From Pholis gunnellus (Eukaryota > Chordata > Actinopteri > Perciformes > Pholidae), in contig OU342818.1 of the NCBI GenBank assembly GCA_910591455.2, positions 20,908,427 through 20,972,426 of the forward strand: DNA of 64,000 bases, read 5' to 3'. The notes below the pieces were generated by a model, which was given only the letters and a program-made list of their open reading frames with translations, ran no database searches and was not told the DNA's origin. Position numbers and translations under genes: made by a program. Positions 25,120 to 39,173 of this stretch are shown in pieces (within the stretch, counting starts at the first letter, position 1; each line of letters opens with the position of its first letter).

Positions 25120-27714
25120 GCCTTCATCTCGTTTCAGATCCTATACTTACACACAACGCTGGCAAAGCATGTTTATTTCCATCTGCCAGATGGAATGCAG
25201 GAGATGCTTCCTGTGAAGTTGCAACGAGGATTCATATTGACTCACAACCCCTACCCAATGTTCAGAAGAAAAAAAAGTATTTGCTTGGGTTCAAGCTCCT
25301 TCTTAAGAATTGATCCTGTGAGCCTGGGGCACACTGGGTTTTGAGACTAGTCCTTAAAGGTAATGTGCATCCAAGAAGCAGAAGGTAAACACCGGTGTGA
25401 CTGAGGTATTTTCAGGAGGAGAGCAGGTGAATTCATGATGAAAATGTGCTCCTTCAGGTTTTGCTTTTTCTACAGCAACGTTACACCTCAAGGCCCAATA
25501 AACTCCTTGTATTTCTTTTTGGGAACAAATTAGTCTGAATACATGTTTTCATGAATACTTACTTTTGCTTTTAGATTGTTTTGGTTAAATGCGATTTGTT
25601 ATATGTGCCGTAACGCGTCTAAACAAGTTGGCTCTCATTAGATCCAGAACAATGTGTGTGTCTGCTCACATCATGTGCTCCCTCCTCATCATTTTTTTCC
25701 CATACCTACTTTGTTATTGTATTTCATTTGACTTGACAGAGCAAGTGGAAACAGCTGTTTCCGCTGAGAAGTTGTCAGCCAACAGCGGTCGGTACACAAA
25801 AACAAAGAAAATTGAGTTCAGCGTTGGCGTTGGGCGATGTGTTCGGATTTAACAAGGTGAATGTGTTTCAGTTCTTTCTCCACACCTTTCCCTGTAGTTA
25901 TCAGGGAGAATTCCTGTAATAAATTGTGCTATCAAAGGAGTTGCCATGCTTTCATCTTCAATAAAACAGGCCCCTCGGGCTGATAGGTGAAGGAGGGTTA
26001 ACGTGAATACAGGGGGAGGTCTGCGATTGCGCAGAGTGGGGGTGCATACAGTAATTGTGTCAAAGAGGGCAATAGGATGCTGTGGAGAAGATGCAGCAGG
26101 GAGGGAGAGGAGGCTTATGTAAGGGCCACGTGAGAATGAGGACTAGCATGGTTCTTCCTAGAGCCAGTGTGAACCGTACCGCCTCTACACACTTTTCTAT
26201 TGAACTCAACAATAAATAAGCCAGTGGTTTCATCACAAGAACAAAGACTCATATTTCCTTCCTTCCTACTTCCTTCCTGGTTCAAAACAAAAATGGCGGC
26301 TCCTGAAGAGGTTACTGTAGATGCAAAACAACAACACTGAAGGCTTTCCTCGATGGAAACTATTTAGTAGCTCTTCTCCTGACTGGCTTCGACAAGAGCT
26401 TGATGGACTGATGGTTCGTCCAATCACCTGCCAACTACGTTTTGAAAGTCCAAACAGTTTCCAATGACGACTTCTCAGATGGTTCTGTGTAATAAACCAT
26501 CAGTTGAATCAGATGCTTGTTCAATCCTTGACCCAAAGATTGAAATAATAGCTGTTAACAGGAAACAGTGGTTTATCTGCAATTTAAATGTAATCATAAC
26601 TACAAATGTACAATCTATGATTGCACCAGGGGAGCTGGGTCTCGGTTCTCCTTTGCTTCGTAGCAGACTGTGATTTGTATTCATGGCCGACATTAGATGG
26701 CCTTGAAGTGTCGCTCACCATCTGTGTGGGAGCATCACTCGTGCGACAGTTTGGTTTTATTGAGCAATCAACATCAAAGAAACACAGAAGTGGAATGATT
26801 TTTTCATTCTGAAATTTTAATGGTTCCAATGAACCCCCAGCTGAAGGGTGTTGTAATAATGTAGCACTTTGCTCTGGAAAGCTGTCGTAATTGTTGGGGA
26901 TTGACACTGAGGCAGAAAGTCCTTTGTTGTTGACGTGGAGGAAAAACACCCGACTGAAAGCGAGTTGAGGGTCTTCTCAGACTGGGAGTCTTGTTGAGCC
27001 ACTGGAACACACTCAAAACACTGAAAGTGGGTAACACAGAGATGACAGCGAGAGAGAGATTGAAAAACACTCCATGGGCACCCGCCTCTCATGTCTACTT
27101 CTTTCTCTCTGTTACTTTCATGAGCGGCTACCAAGCATGAAAACAGGCAAAACTGACTGAATGTGGGCAATGTCTTCATTATTCATTATTATGTATTCAT
27201 TATTCATTTGAATAAGATTGAATATTGACTTGAATAAATATTCTATGACAGTCTGATATCAAGCATTTCATCATTTAAGACATTAGTCACTATTCAGACA
27301 GACTTTGTGGTGGAAAATCATATCAAGAGCACTAATAATAGTTTGAAACTAACAATGAGAAATGACTACCACACAATGTCAGTCCTGCATTTGAAAGGCA
27401 GAATATCAAACTGCGCGTTCTCAATCAGCTTTTTTATGATGGCGCCTGCTCCAGCACTCTCAAAATGCTATATATATATCAAGCAGCTCTCCCCTGTTCA
27501 CACTGTTATCTGCCCCTTTGAATGACAAAATGTGGTTTCTCCTGCATGCAGGTGTTATAATCTAAAAAACACACCTGGTGTGTTATTTTATGAATTTGAT
27601 GGGTTATCATTATTTATTCAACACTTGCGGTGTTGACATTTGCAGAATCTGTGGGATCTCTCATTGACAAAAGAGAAGTTATTTCGAGGCTCCCGTAGTG
27701 ATCTAGAAGAAACC
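25120..27714. other. Gene-free, probably intronic sequence
   Basis: No known gene or named transposon. The 26240-26480 segment has a repeat-like feel (AAAATGGCGGCTCCTGAAG, GTCCAATCACCTGCC), but no second copy lies in the window. Confidence 0.4.
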
Positions 27715-27910
27715 CTAACCTGTGTTTCAGAACCCAAAAAAATGTTTTATACAAAACCTGCTTTATAAAAAATGTTTCAGAAGCTTGTTTCACATCAGCC
27801 CCGTATCACGCCTGCAGAAGGTTAAAGTTAAGAAACGATTTGTTAGGTTTCACGCAAAAAAAGCCATTTGGTTCAGGTTAGAAAATAACAACGTAGCAAT
27901 ACAACGTAAC
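27715..27910 (+). repeat. Interspersed fish repeat, copy 3
   Basis: CTTGTTTCACATCAGCCCCG, TATCACGCCTGCAGAAGG, TTAAGAAACGATTTGTTAGG and TTTCACGC parallel the left part of the copy at 53.95 kb (TTTCATATCAGCCTCATATC, ACGCTTACC, GAAAAGACTGGTTAGG). The open frame over it is incidental. Confidence 0.5.
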
Positions 27911-28299
27911 AACCAACCAATCTGGCTCTGTATACTCTTTTATACAGCCCATAACTTTCAACAACAGTCACACAATTTACTACATAACTTGCTGCAAAAA
28001 CGGCAAAAACGTAGAAATTCAACAAATTCGTAGTTTGCATTATCTTTAGCCTCGTTATTATAATAATGCCCTTGTTGGCTTGCTGGTGCCTTCCATGCAA
28101 TGAAATGTACTGCATGTTATGGCTCCACAACATGTCACCCAATTGCACTTAATTCTTTGCATCCCTCTGTCTCGTTTCTTCTCGTTGTGCCTGTGTTCCA
28201 TCATTAGCCTCGCGCCTGAGAATCAGCATGCATTGCATCGAAACTAAATGCTGTTTCTGCGGCTCCCAGGTCATCAAACCATGCCACGCTCAGCACTGA

Positions 28300-28450
28300 T
28301 TGAGGCTAATTCATGTAATGGAGCGCTGATGAGCAGCTGGGTGTCTTTTTTATACACTATTAATTACCAAAGGGCTATTATGTATCAGGGCCTCGTCTCC
28401 AATTGCTGATTTCAAGTGCTCATTAAAATAGCTTCAATTGTAAAACCCTC
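28300..28450. other. Candidate conserved noncoding element
   Basis: A repeat-free, balanced-composition stretch with several homeodomain-type cores (TAATTC, ATTAATTACC, CCAATTGCTG, TCAATTG) and no open frame. In vertebrate developmental genes such intronic sequence is often conserved. No alignment was possible, so this rests on texture only. Confidence 0.3.
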
Positions 28451-28678
28451 ACACATTCCACAGCGGTATCCATATATCTCTGGAGACCAACATTAACATG
28501 TGATGTTTTCATTCATTACAGCCGTGTCAGCTTGCTTGTAGACAGAGCGCCAAGGCAAGCAATCATGTAAGTGAGTGGGAACCTGTTTTAGCAACCTATT
28601 GCAGTGACATTGTAGAATGGCTCAGAAGGCCTTCAGTGTACCTGTTGCTCCTGCGTAAATAACGGCTCGGTCGAAGAG

Positions 28679-28695
28679 AAAAAAAAAAAAAAAAA
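28679..28695. repeat. Poly-A run of 17
   Basis: An A run followed by GAAGAAGAAGC. It could be a retroposon tail, but no body was recognised next to it. Confidence 0.85.
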
Positions 28696-29849
28696 GAAGA
28701 AGCAAGGCGGCCATTTGAGAGCATGGAAGTAAACAAACGGTCTGCCAATTCTTCAACCGCAAAGCCAAAAACTAGCAGACTATCCACCGTGATGCTCCGT
28801 GTCGGCCCCCTACAGTGTTCCGTATGATAAACAACCTCAAGAGCCTAAGGGCACGTTGGAACAGAAACCAACAACATCAAACTTAAGCTTTACGTTAAGA
28901 GGAAGAAAGCGGGACATTTAAGTGCAATAAACGTCTACACGGTTTGCATCAATTACCATTTCTAATTAAACATAGTTTCATCGTCTACTGTTAAGGGAAT
29001 TATTTATTGGAAGTTAGACTCTGGCAGTAATTGCATCCCCTTGTTTTATCCCTGACCCCAGTAGAAGAGAAAATAAAGCAATTTAAAGTGAAACACCACA
29101 GGGAGACATTATCATCATTATATTATTGAGACATGCTGTCCTATTAACGGACTACATTAAAGTCTTTCAACTTTATGGAGACATGAGGTAAACATAAGGG
29201 GTTTTCTTTAGGTGAAGGGCATGATGGACAATGAAAGCTAAAGAAGGAGACTAACTGCCAGTTTATTGTGAGCTCGGAGAAAAAGCTCATTAAAGTCTCA
29301 AAGACTCCACGAGGATGAGTTGTATGAACTGTGCTTTGATTTCGTGGAAATTAGCAGCTCTGGAACCATGTTTCATAATCGCGAGTACCCTTTCAGATTT
29401 CGTGCCTGTGAAATATTTAAGCGCGATGAACCCCTCGAGTTCCCCTCGAGTTCCCCCGGCCACATTCTGCTCTCGCATGTTTGTGCAGTGTGTCATTTTG
29501 TCCACATGGCTTCAGAGGCATTGAGAGACTCCAGCAACACATGCGTGCTGTTGTGAGGCGGCATCGTTTTTAGCAGAAATGGTCCCTTTGTTTTTTTTTC
29601 ACTGTTTTTGATGAAAACGGTTTCTGGAGTGACATCGTCTCTGAGAATTACACTTACATTGTCACAAACCAAATCCCATTTACCTCCATTTAATCAACGT
29701 CGTGTCAGGCTGATCACTGTACATAAAATCACTTTGACACTGTGGTGTATTTTCCGCCTACACATTAAACAGCATAAGTGTTTGAACTCATGTCCTTTGC
29801 ATGGAGCAGATATAGGGAGTGTAGGAGACATGTCCTCAATTTATGCACC

Positions 29850-30202
29850 CTGATGACATGTCCAGATGTTCCTTATTATCGGAGCAGGGTGCGAGGAGGA
29901 CCAGGGGCCCATGTCCGAGACATGTTTATTAGGGGTCCTGGAGCGGCCAACATGCTACGCTCCTTCTGAGTTATCTTCCTAACCTCAGGGGGTGGACATC
30001 AGCTGGATATAAGGAGACGAGGATTCTCCGTACTTTAGAACCTTTTTGAATTGACTGAGGACTCTCCGGCCGTGTTAACCGTCCGTATGACATGTGTTGC
30101 TTGTTGTAATAAACTTCATTATAATATCAAGAACAGTGTCCGCGGAGCTTCATTCGATCATCACTTCAACATCACTGCCGCATGAAATATACTACAACAC
30201 CT
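29850..30202 (+). mobile_element. Possible solo LTR
   Basis: The block is bounded by TGATGACATGTCC and ACTACAACA. It has the order expected of an LTR: GATATAAGGAGACGAGG (TATA-like, about 30006), then TGTAATAAACTTCATT (polyadenylation signal, about 30106), then a U5-like stretch ending in CA. No clear short target duplication and no second LTR or gag-pol sequence were seen. The edges are uncertain. Confidence 0.45.
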
Positions 30203-32639
30203 AAAACTACGCGTCTCATATTTCTTCAATTTAAATTATGTTTTGACAATTTCAGACATCTGACATCAAAGGTTTTAAGCTCTACATGAAATAGAACAAT
30301 GAAGTGAAAACAGGGACATATATTACATTTACATACCAGCCCACAGCCCTTCTGTGGCCCGTCTTCCCATAACGTCGTCCATAATGAATACGTTTGACTG
30401 TAAATGAATGTTGTAACCAAATTACATCTGTTCTCCTTCTGTTAGAGACTGTGCGATACCATTTACATACTAACTGGGGCATTTCATCAGCGTGTTGAAA
30501 GAAGAGCTTCTTCATGCTCAGAGAATAATTAGTTGACACTTATCACTTTGATCCACTTGTACAGATCTAATCTGGTGCAGAAAGGAATGACTCCCTTACA
30601 CAAGGGTGGCTGGTGTCTATCTCAGTTGCATCTAGTGTAATAACCTCACACGCTGGAATATCAGATTAGATCGCTCTTTGATCCCTTTACTTTGTTCAAA
30701 GTCAGTTGGAGGGAAACCGAGCAAGTGTGCACAGATTTGCAGCAACTACAGAATTAGATTCATCAAGGATGAAAACCGGATTCAGTTCTGCTGAAGAAAA
30801 AAAGACAGAGTTGCATCTACTTAAAAACCAAGATATTTATATCGAAGAGACAAAGTACAAGGCATCGGTCTGCTTTTACAAGAATAATTTGCAGGGACAC
30901 GTTTTTATAAATGTGCCTGTCACAAATAGTCATGATGAATATAGTGTTGCAGATATCATGGACCCTGGACGTTACCTTTGCACTGGTTCCCTCATAAAAA
31001 ACAGCTATGGAATTTTTCCATCGGATTTTGGAATATTGCAGAAAATACGCTCTGTGGCAAACAAGTTCATGATACTTACAGGTTTTGTTCAGATAATCTT
31101 TACTAATGAACACCACTTTTGTGAGTTTGTGAAGTGACAGCAGAAGTAAAAAGCTAACGTTAGGCTGTGAACAAACGCCACCGCGGTGGCATGAGAGCCA
31201 GTAAACACAGCAAGGATGTAAAGGCAGACTAGTTGGTGTGATGAAGTGCCGGTACTCCTCTTATTCACATGTTGGCGTGGTTTGCTTGTATCAGCATTCA
31301 TTATTAGCCTACATTCTGAAACTCTACAGTGAATAAAAGATACCAGCAGGTATTGGGTTTGAGGTTGCTCCATCAAGAAATATTTTTGACTTAAAACTTC
31401 ACAAGAGAAAGTCCCGATACGCCAAAGAGTCAAATGTAGAGGTGCCGGTACTGCGTAGGTACTAGTAAGCCTACTTTGAGCACTGCATTGGCCACTTGTT
31501 AGCAACAGCCTTTTTTAAGACAATTAAAAGCTTCACAATTCACAAGAAGGGTTCCTAATGATGTATTTCATATTGTAGAATAAAAAATGTAAATCTCTTA
31601 TGCCCGTCTTTTTTCAGGCATCTAACCAAAAATCATTAAAAAAAACACAGACTGCGAGATGAAGGAACTGGAAGTGGAAATAAATTCGGACTCCTTTCTG
31701 GGTAGAATCAATTCTGCAGCACTATATAAAACAATTACAGCCTGCAGTGGATCAGTGGCTTTCATTATTTTATCAAATCTTTGCGGTAATGTCTCTCTGC
31801 ACAGTCTCCAGTAGGAGATTTGAGGAGGGATGAGAGAGGTGCCCCCCCTCTCTGCCCCAACCTGAAATATCAGCAGCTGGACTAGAACTGTGCTGCGTGT
31901 TGATAGATCCATGGCTCTGTCCGTGGTGCTGAAGTAGCAGATTTATTTGAAATTCTTCTTGGATCTATAATATTCTCTAAACTACATAGCTAGGAGGGTA
32001 TTAAAAATGCATTAGACAATGAGAGAGTTTCACCTTATATGGGCGGAATATGTTAGGAAGTAGAGGAAAATAGATTATCCACTCAAACTTTGCCACTATT
32101 TCATGTCCTCACTCTTTGATTCATGTGTCCATTTCCACCACAATATGATGGCCTCTCACCGGCCTGCTGACCTGAGGTCCATCACAACCGGCTTGTTTAC
32201 ATCCAACAGAAGACATCAAATGTTCCTATACCTCCAGTCTAATTAATGTGTATGCTATGTATATATATATATAAAATAATATATTTTATGCTACAGATGT
32301 TCTTATGTTTGTGCCTATAGAGTAAATTATAAAATGTTTATAAAATGGTCAGTCTTTTATAAGACACAGGCCAGGTTCTAGACAGCTTTGAATGGGGGTG
32401 TAGGTGTAGAGATGTGGTGTTCTTTAGGACTGTAAGTTGTGACACGCACTGTTTTATGTTTTTATTTAAAGTGAATTCCTAACGAGCAAAGGTAAACTAC
32501 AGTCCAGTCTATAATCTGGGCCTTCCACATCATATGAGATGGCCAGCCAATGGGGAAAACGTAGCCGGTTCGGGGGGTCCGTGGGCATGCCCCCCAACGG
32601 TCAGACATGTTGGCCTCCGGCACATTCTTATGCCACTAT
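30203..32639. other. Gene-free stretch with one unsupported 143-codon frame
   Basis: The plus-strand frame 30706-31137 (starts MEGNRASVHRF, ends EHHFCEFVK) is open but matches no family I know. A frame this long is expected a few times by chance in 64 kb. The stretch 31200-31500 has repeat-like phrases (GAGGTGCCGGTACTGCG). Confidence 0.4.
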
Positions 32640-32935
32640 TCCATCATATACCAGACTGGTCTCATCCAGGATTCGTAGCAAAAGCTACGAAAAGTTCTGC
32701 GGCGTAATTCATAGAAATGATTTTGTGTGTTATTCACAACCTCCTGAATGAGGAAGCATAAAGACCGCTGTAGTGCAGGCGGGTGGAGTGGTGGATGGAT
32801 CTTTCAGCCAGGAGACTGCAGCTCCTTCTACATGTGAAACAAGAAGTCAACGTTGATGTTTTTCTCACATAACCGGCGTTATTAGTTACATCACTTTCAT
32901 AGTTATTTTAACCCGAACGACGATCTATTCCCGCA
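32640..32935 (+). repeat. Interspersed fish repeat, copy 4
   Basis: Contains GACTGGTCTCATCCAGGATT, TACGAAAAGTTCTGCGGCG, CCAGGAGACTGCAGCTCC, GAAACAAGAAGTCAACGTTG, CTCACATAACCGGCGTTATT and ATTTTAACCCGAACGACGA. From memory these blocks follow one another in the fuller form of this fish repeat. Confidence 0.5.
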
Positions 32936-33329
32936 TATTATTATATATATTATATTAACTAATTGTTTCCTGTGAAGATGGAAGTTCATTTTGAAAATAC
33001 TTTATGCATGTAACGAGTGGAAATTGACACTTGCAGGCTTTCATAGGAAAACGCACAATAAATGTGTAACTTTTCAAACTGTTGTATGAGGATCATCAGA
33101 CCAACTGTCAGGCGCTGTGCTAGTGGCCGCCTGTTGCAGCAGCTCCCTGTGTGTGTTTTCATTTTTAGTCTGTTTTTCACTTTTTCCTCTCTTCGGTTTG
33201 TTTTTTCTCTAACATTTGGTTTAAGTGACGGTCAATGACAATGGACAGTAACTTTTTTTCAACTTTCCTCGTGGCTTTTTTGTTACTTTTTACCCTCTTT
33301 GTAACGGAGAGGGAAAAAACTCCCGCGAT

Positions 33330-33785
33330 CAGCTGGTGGCGCTGAGTGAACCACTGCTGCTGCCCGGCGTGAGGCCTGAGATCCATACTGGATAACCCGG
33401 ACCACCCTCTAGACCACCTACTGCAGGGACGGCGGAGCACTTTCTCCAACAGACTGATCCAGCTCCGCTGTCACAAGGACAGATACAGGAGAACATTCCT
33501 GCCCTCTGCAATAAGACTTTATAATAAATCACCTCTGGCCTGATCAATCACACAACTATAACACTGTTACTCTGTTGTTTGGTTAAATCTTTGCACAACT
33601 AGTTAGTTAATTCAATATTATTCTATTTCATTGTATATATTGTGCATTTTTATATCTAATTTACTAGATTTACTCTGTTATTCTTATTGTATATATTGTG
33701 CATTTGATACCTGTACCATAATTGCTGCTGTAGCGGAATGATTTCCCCTCGCGGGATTAATACAGTAACTATCCATCTATCTAAT
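33330..33785 (+). mobile_element. LINE 3' end with ATCT tail
   Basis: The frame reading DHPLDHLLQGRRSTFSNRLI and DRYRRTFLPSAIRLYN, with its stop at 33541-33543, is the typical terminus of a fish non-LTR retrotransposon ORF2. An AT-rich 3' untranslated region follows, containing TGTATATATTGTGCATTT twice, and the copy ends CCCCTCGCGGGATTAATACAGTAACTATCC followed by ATCTATCT. The 5' portion is absent (normal 5' truncation). Confidence 0.75.
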
Positions 33786-36700
33786 GCATACACACCGATC
33801 TTAATTCTTGCATATTTGAATGAGTTTGCCTACCCGGAAGCTTCTTGTGCCTCTGAGCCCACACAGTTTGTAAAAAGCTATTAAACATTTTGGGTGGCAT
33901 CTTTCCTCTCCCCTTTCTTCTCTGTCGATACACTCAACACCTAAACACAGTCTCCCATACACAACACTGGTCTCATAGCTGAAACAGCTAAACGTGATGA
34001 GCAGCTCAGGAAAGAGCTTTACTCCGATGGTACAGAGCGTCATCACCTGAACACACATCAGCACAAATCTGCACACAAAATCTTTCCATTAAGTAGTTAC
34101 CGATAGAAAAAAGACATTTACATAATGAAACCGTTTATAGGATTCTATCAGATGATTCGGACCAACATTATTTTGGCAATAATTCGTATAAATCTCACAT
34201 CATACATATAGTATAGTATAGTAATGTGTTTCAAGGCTAAAACACAAAGCGCTACTTCTGCTGTTCCTTCCTGGTAAACACATGTCCACAGAACTTTGTC
34301 TTCAGACCCTTCACGAGACGTTGTTTTCCTAATGTTCACAGAACGTCCGTGAACCGGATTAGCAGCAGAAATTACTGACAGCGCTGCCAGTGCCAGAACG
34401 TTTGCGGGACATTGTCTTTCTAAAACTTGCTGTTGGCATTGTATCTGTCTGCATGTTTGGGATTTTAGCCAGAATCAGACTTATTTTGCACAGAGAGGCC
34501 TGAGTGGCACATTAGAGCATTGCAACTTGCTCTCACAAGCAGCGAGCTTGCCGAATTATCTCTGTAGGTCCAGCTGATGCCCGGCACACGCACGGTCTCC
34601 ACAGCTAAGCCGGGAAACCCCTAATGCACTTCAAGAGTTCAGCATGTGGGCTTCGTTTTCCTTCATCTTCTTGGCAATGACCAGGCAGGTACCTCAGGAC
34701 CCCCACACCACTCAGGTGCAGCAGCAGCACAGGTGCAGCATCTCAGAGAGCAACAACGGCTACGGAAGTACTCCGTGTCCAGCAAGCTTCTGCTGCATCA
34801 CCAGCACACTTCCAAGTCAGTTGACGCCCCATGTTGACAGTGCTGGCACTCGCCTCAAAAACGGTCAATTTCTATTTTCCTCATATGAAATTTCTCGGTC
34901 AATTTGCAAGCAATGATTAAGCTCAACTTGTGTACATGGATTTCTGTTGGTTGATACGGGAGTCTGAAAGGAGAAATGTGCCTTTGCAGCTGCCGGAGAA
35001 GGAGCGGGCAGCACGGGTGCCAGAGGCCATGTCGTGGAGGAGCAATTGAGCGCTCGCAGATAATGAACATATGTGTGAGTGCGGCTCAAGTGGTAACTAC
35101 TTGTGAGGGAAGTAACCCTCAGGAAGAAGGGGGGGGGGGGGGGGGGGGGGGGCATAATGACCATCTGTTTCTCTTCCAGATATGAGATGGTGCAAGAGCG
35201 TCGGCGGAAATGTCCCTAAACTCTGAGCAGTGACAGCTGTGCATTTCAGTCCGGTCATGAAAGATCAACAACAAGCAGAGCAAATTTACCCACAAATATT
35301 AACCTCTTTGCATGAAAATCACATATTCACGGGCACGTTCTATGTGAGAGATTCGCTACTGCTCGGAAAGCCAATAAGCTCGGGAGGATGATGAGAGTCA
35401 AAGCTATTTATTTACCATATTTTGACGATCTGGCAACGTTACAGCATTTGTGCAGGAGAAGTCAAGAAGAAACATGATGAATGGTTGCATTTTGTTTTCA
35501 GCAAACTTGAAATGACTGAAGATTGAGCTTTCTAATGTGAACCGTAAGAGAGGTTACAAGTTCAACAGAGAGAATGTTTTGCTCATTTAAGGAAAAAATA
35601 TAAACATGAAAGACGCTGAAAGTAATGAGTTAATGTGGATGAACTTTGCTCGATGACTGGTTGAGCAATCTGATTTTCTATGTTTTACACGGAATCATAA
35701 GCAATTAAGACAAACCTTCACAGGTCATACACAATATAATCAATGTTGATCAACACCAACACTATGCACTCCATCATTATAGTTACTCTCATTATATTGG
35801 ATGGATGACCTGATTGTCCTGCGACACCTCGTTCTCTCGAGATTCCGTTTCTCAGATTGTAAATGCAGCTTCTCATAGTTTTGGGAACGCGACCTCTCAT
35901 CTCCCCCGTAGCGGCCCTCTGAGGCCCCTCAACAGCCAAAGTGCCATTCTACCAGATGGAATGGAGAATGACCTGATCGGAGGTGATTATACATCTGGAA
36001 TTGTCCAACAAACTTGGGGATCAGGCTCCCTGGGGACGGCTGCAGAAAGAGCCTTTTTCTGCATTGCCCACCACCACCACCACTGTAATGGTCTGTGCAA
36101 TAATGAGGACCAAACCCAAAGCAGCGAAACCAATTTTAGAGGTGCCAAGGGAGGGGACAACGAGTGAAAGTTCCTTTTTTATTCACCCCCCTCACTGTAT
36201 GTTAAAAGTGGAGCCCCGGGCTGAAGGTGGCTCACTGGTGTTCAGGCAGTTGCACAGGACATCTGTTCTTCGGCTGGCAGCCAAAACATGCAGCGTGAAT
36301 CACAGAGTGGTGCACGTGGGCATGACGGCTGGTGCATACAGATTCATCTCAGCTGATTTTCTTTCTTTTGTGCGCTTTCCATGTTGCGTTTATAATGAAT
36401 GAATAATGAATAAATGTCTGCCCTATGTGACTAAGTCCTCAATTAAATATGTTCAGAATTCATCCTTGTTCTGCTCACTGACTGAAAAGAAAACTCTGTG
36501 TTTCCAGATGAACGCCGTCACGAAGGATGACTTAAGATCTACGTGTGTCACTGCTAATTGACTACGAACACGGAGGAGAACATCTTCACGTATCGGGTTT
36601 CACACTCGGCAAACCAGGAGACTGCATCGCGGCATGTCCTGCTGACACAAACTCAATTCTACTCTGGTCACAAACAACATGAAAGCTAACATCGCCAAAC

Positions 36701-39173
36701 ACTAAATGTGCCACAGACGGGTCACTGCACATGGATGTATTTCTCACTGGATTGTGCCGAACGGGGGCTTGAGAAAGAAGATTAGCTGGAGGCAATGTTT
36801 TATTGTGCATTCGTCAGTGAGATGTCTCGCTGACGCTACGATGGATGTACCGTCACAAGCAACAGGTCTTGCTCAATACTTCCCTTCCCAGTTTGATAAA
36901 AAGAGTTGCTAAATAAAACCTATCAGGTAAGATAAGGTTACATTTGTGCATGGAACATAATTGAGTTACCAAGCTAGCTAGCAAGCCAGCCAGCCAAGGT
37001 AACAGCCATGTTGGTGATGGGGACATATATTACGATAAAACCCTCTACAAAATCTAACTTACTTGACTTGCAGCATTATCCTGCATGATGGCAAACATCA
37101 TATTCATGGCATAACTCAAACTGCATCAACAAAAACATTTGTCGTTCACCACCGTTCATAATTTTCCGAAACGAGGGGGACACCGGTAAGAGAGGGACTT
37201 CATACTGTTTTCTTCATCTGAGAAATATCCAATCCCTTTTCTTTAAAAAATAAATAAACATAAATATTGGATAGCTGCAGATTACAGTATGTGATGAGAC
37301 AGTCATGTTTGAAAATCCCTGGTGGCTCAAAGACTGGGTCACACTGCCTCTCTGACCAGGTCACACTTATTGAGCTACTTACAGAGCTATGGTTTAAATT
37401 GCCCCTAATACAGGCATTTGAGCTCACATCTATCGTCTTGGACACTCTAACTGGACCTAAAGCTGCTGAGCATCTCCTCAACTATTCTGTATTCAGATAT
37501 GTTAGAGTTCTTGTTGGCTAGAATCTGGCTTCCCATCCCTCATACAGTTGGATTGGAATGTGTTTTTATGTAGTAAAAGTCGGCCATACAGTACAGCTTT
37601 ATACTTAATACTATGCAACCAAAATACTGGAGGTTTGCTATTCAGATTATATTATTGCCTTTTTAATTTTGGTAGTTTCATCTGACCTGCATCATAACCA
37701 TACCTAAATGGCTGCAAAAAGATGTGTTGGACATGACTAAAACACTTGTATTGAGCTTTGTATTTCCACTTCAGTCTGACACTTGACTACCGGCTGGCTG
37801 ATCAGATGCCCAGAGGCTACAGTAAAGCTAATCAATATTTCTAAAGCAAAACGCCTTTAAAATGCTGGGCATTTAGTAAGGATAAAATATATATATATAT
37901 ATATTTACATACACTAGAATATTAAGTGAAGTCTCATGTCTCCAGGCTTGTCCGCAGGCTACATAGCAATATGTCAGGTAGTTACTAAAATATGGTCTTT
38001 GAATGAAATAGTACCCTCCGTTTCCCCGAGGCTGCTCAACAATTAGTCAGTAAAGGCGATTTCCTTCTGGATGGAACAGATATGGTTTGAACTTGTTGCA
38101 ACTCTTTGGTCCAGACTGAAATACATCAACAAGCATGTGATGGATTGTCTTTGGTTCATTCATTCCTGTTCATTCTGGAATTGTATGACCTTGGTGACCC
38201 CCTGACTTTGCCTCTATACGGTACCATAATGTTGACATTTTAGTTTTTTGTGATCTGTCTCGACAACTGAGTGTGCCCAGGTCCCGCCCCCTTTAGTTAC
38301 TGTTGCTAGGTTGAACAAGCTTGTCAAAAAGAAACTTGGCGACAGTGTGTCTTAGGACTACAGTATGCAATGGAAGGACATATTCATGGTGATAACTTCA
38401 ACTCAGGTGACTTGTCCTGTTGGGGTGGTAGAAGACAAAAAGTGTATTTACAGGGATGATTAAAACAACCGAATGTTAACCTTGATCTTTTTTGGTGAAC
38501 GATAATCAATGTTTTCTTAAAAATATGTCAACCAATCTGTCCTTTGCCAAATCTCTTTACCGTTACCACTAAAATAAGGAGGAATTAAACTTGGCAGAAG
38601 TTGGGGAACTGAAATTAGGCTTACTCCACTTGATGTAGCCATAGCTTACAGTAACTAGCTTGTTAGCTAAGGTTTTGCTAACATTACCATCATATGCAAT
38701 GTGATGTGGGTGTAAAGATCGTGACACCAATGTAATTTAACTTACATAATTAGGTAGTACTAGTAATGTCACTTTTGAACAGATGTAGCATATGGAAGTA
38801 TAACAGGAAGGAGGGAAGTTGACCAAAGTTCCGTCGGGATCAGTTAATCAGTTCCAAGCTTGCTCAACAGTCATTGGAGCATAGAGCGAAATGGAGCGGG
38901 GCGTTCATGTTCCCCAGAGGATGAATCCTAATGACTTTTGCGATCCCCTGATTTTGACTCCAGAGCCACCATGAGGTTGAAGTTGTTGTGTTTCAAAGTG
39001 TCTGTTTGGATGAATTGCCATGCGATTCGTTGCATACTTTCACCTTCTTTATGAACTTCTATGTCTACCCCGGCCACCATCATGTCAAAATGTAACTTTG
39101 TCCACGATTTTGGTTTATCTATCTAACAGTTTGGTTTTCCTTACAGTGAGGATTATAGCCTCACAGAGCCTAG
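33786..39173. other. Gene-free, probably intronic sequence
   Basis: Includes the G24 run, a short (TA)n at about 37887 and a GCTAGCTAGCAAGCCAGCCA stretch near 36974. Plus-strand frames at 35814-36402 overlap each other in different frames and show no domain. Confidence 0.5.
35129..35152. repeat. Poly-G run of 24
   Basis: Uninterrupted guanines after AGGAAGAA. It can form quadruplex structure and is hard to sequence, so the true length may differ. Confidence 0.9.

Larger units (their letters stand above)
27911..29849. other. Gene-free, probably intronic sequence
   Basis: Contains the candidate conserved element at 28300-28450, the poly-A run and a tandem CCTCGAGTTCCC doublet at about 29430-29455. 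No exon was recognised. Confidence 0.45.

Noticed and set aside
26464..27179. Cluster of 63-121-codon frames on both strands
   Set aside because: No homology recognised and frames contradict each other; treated as noncoding.
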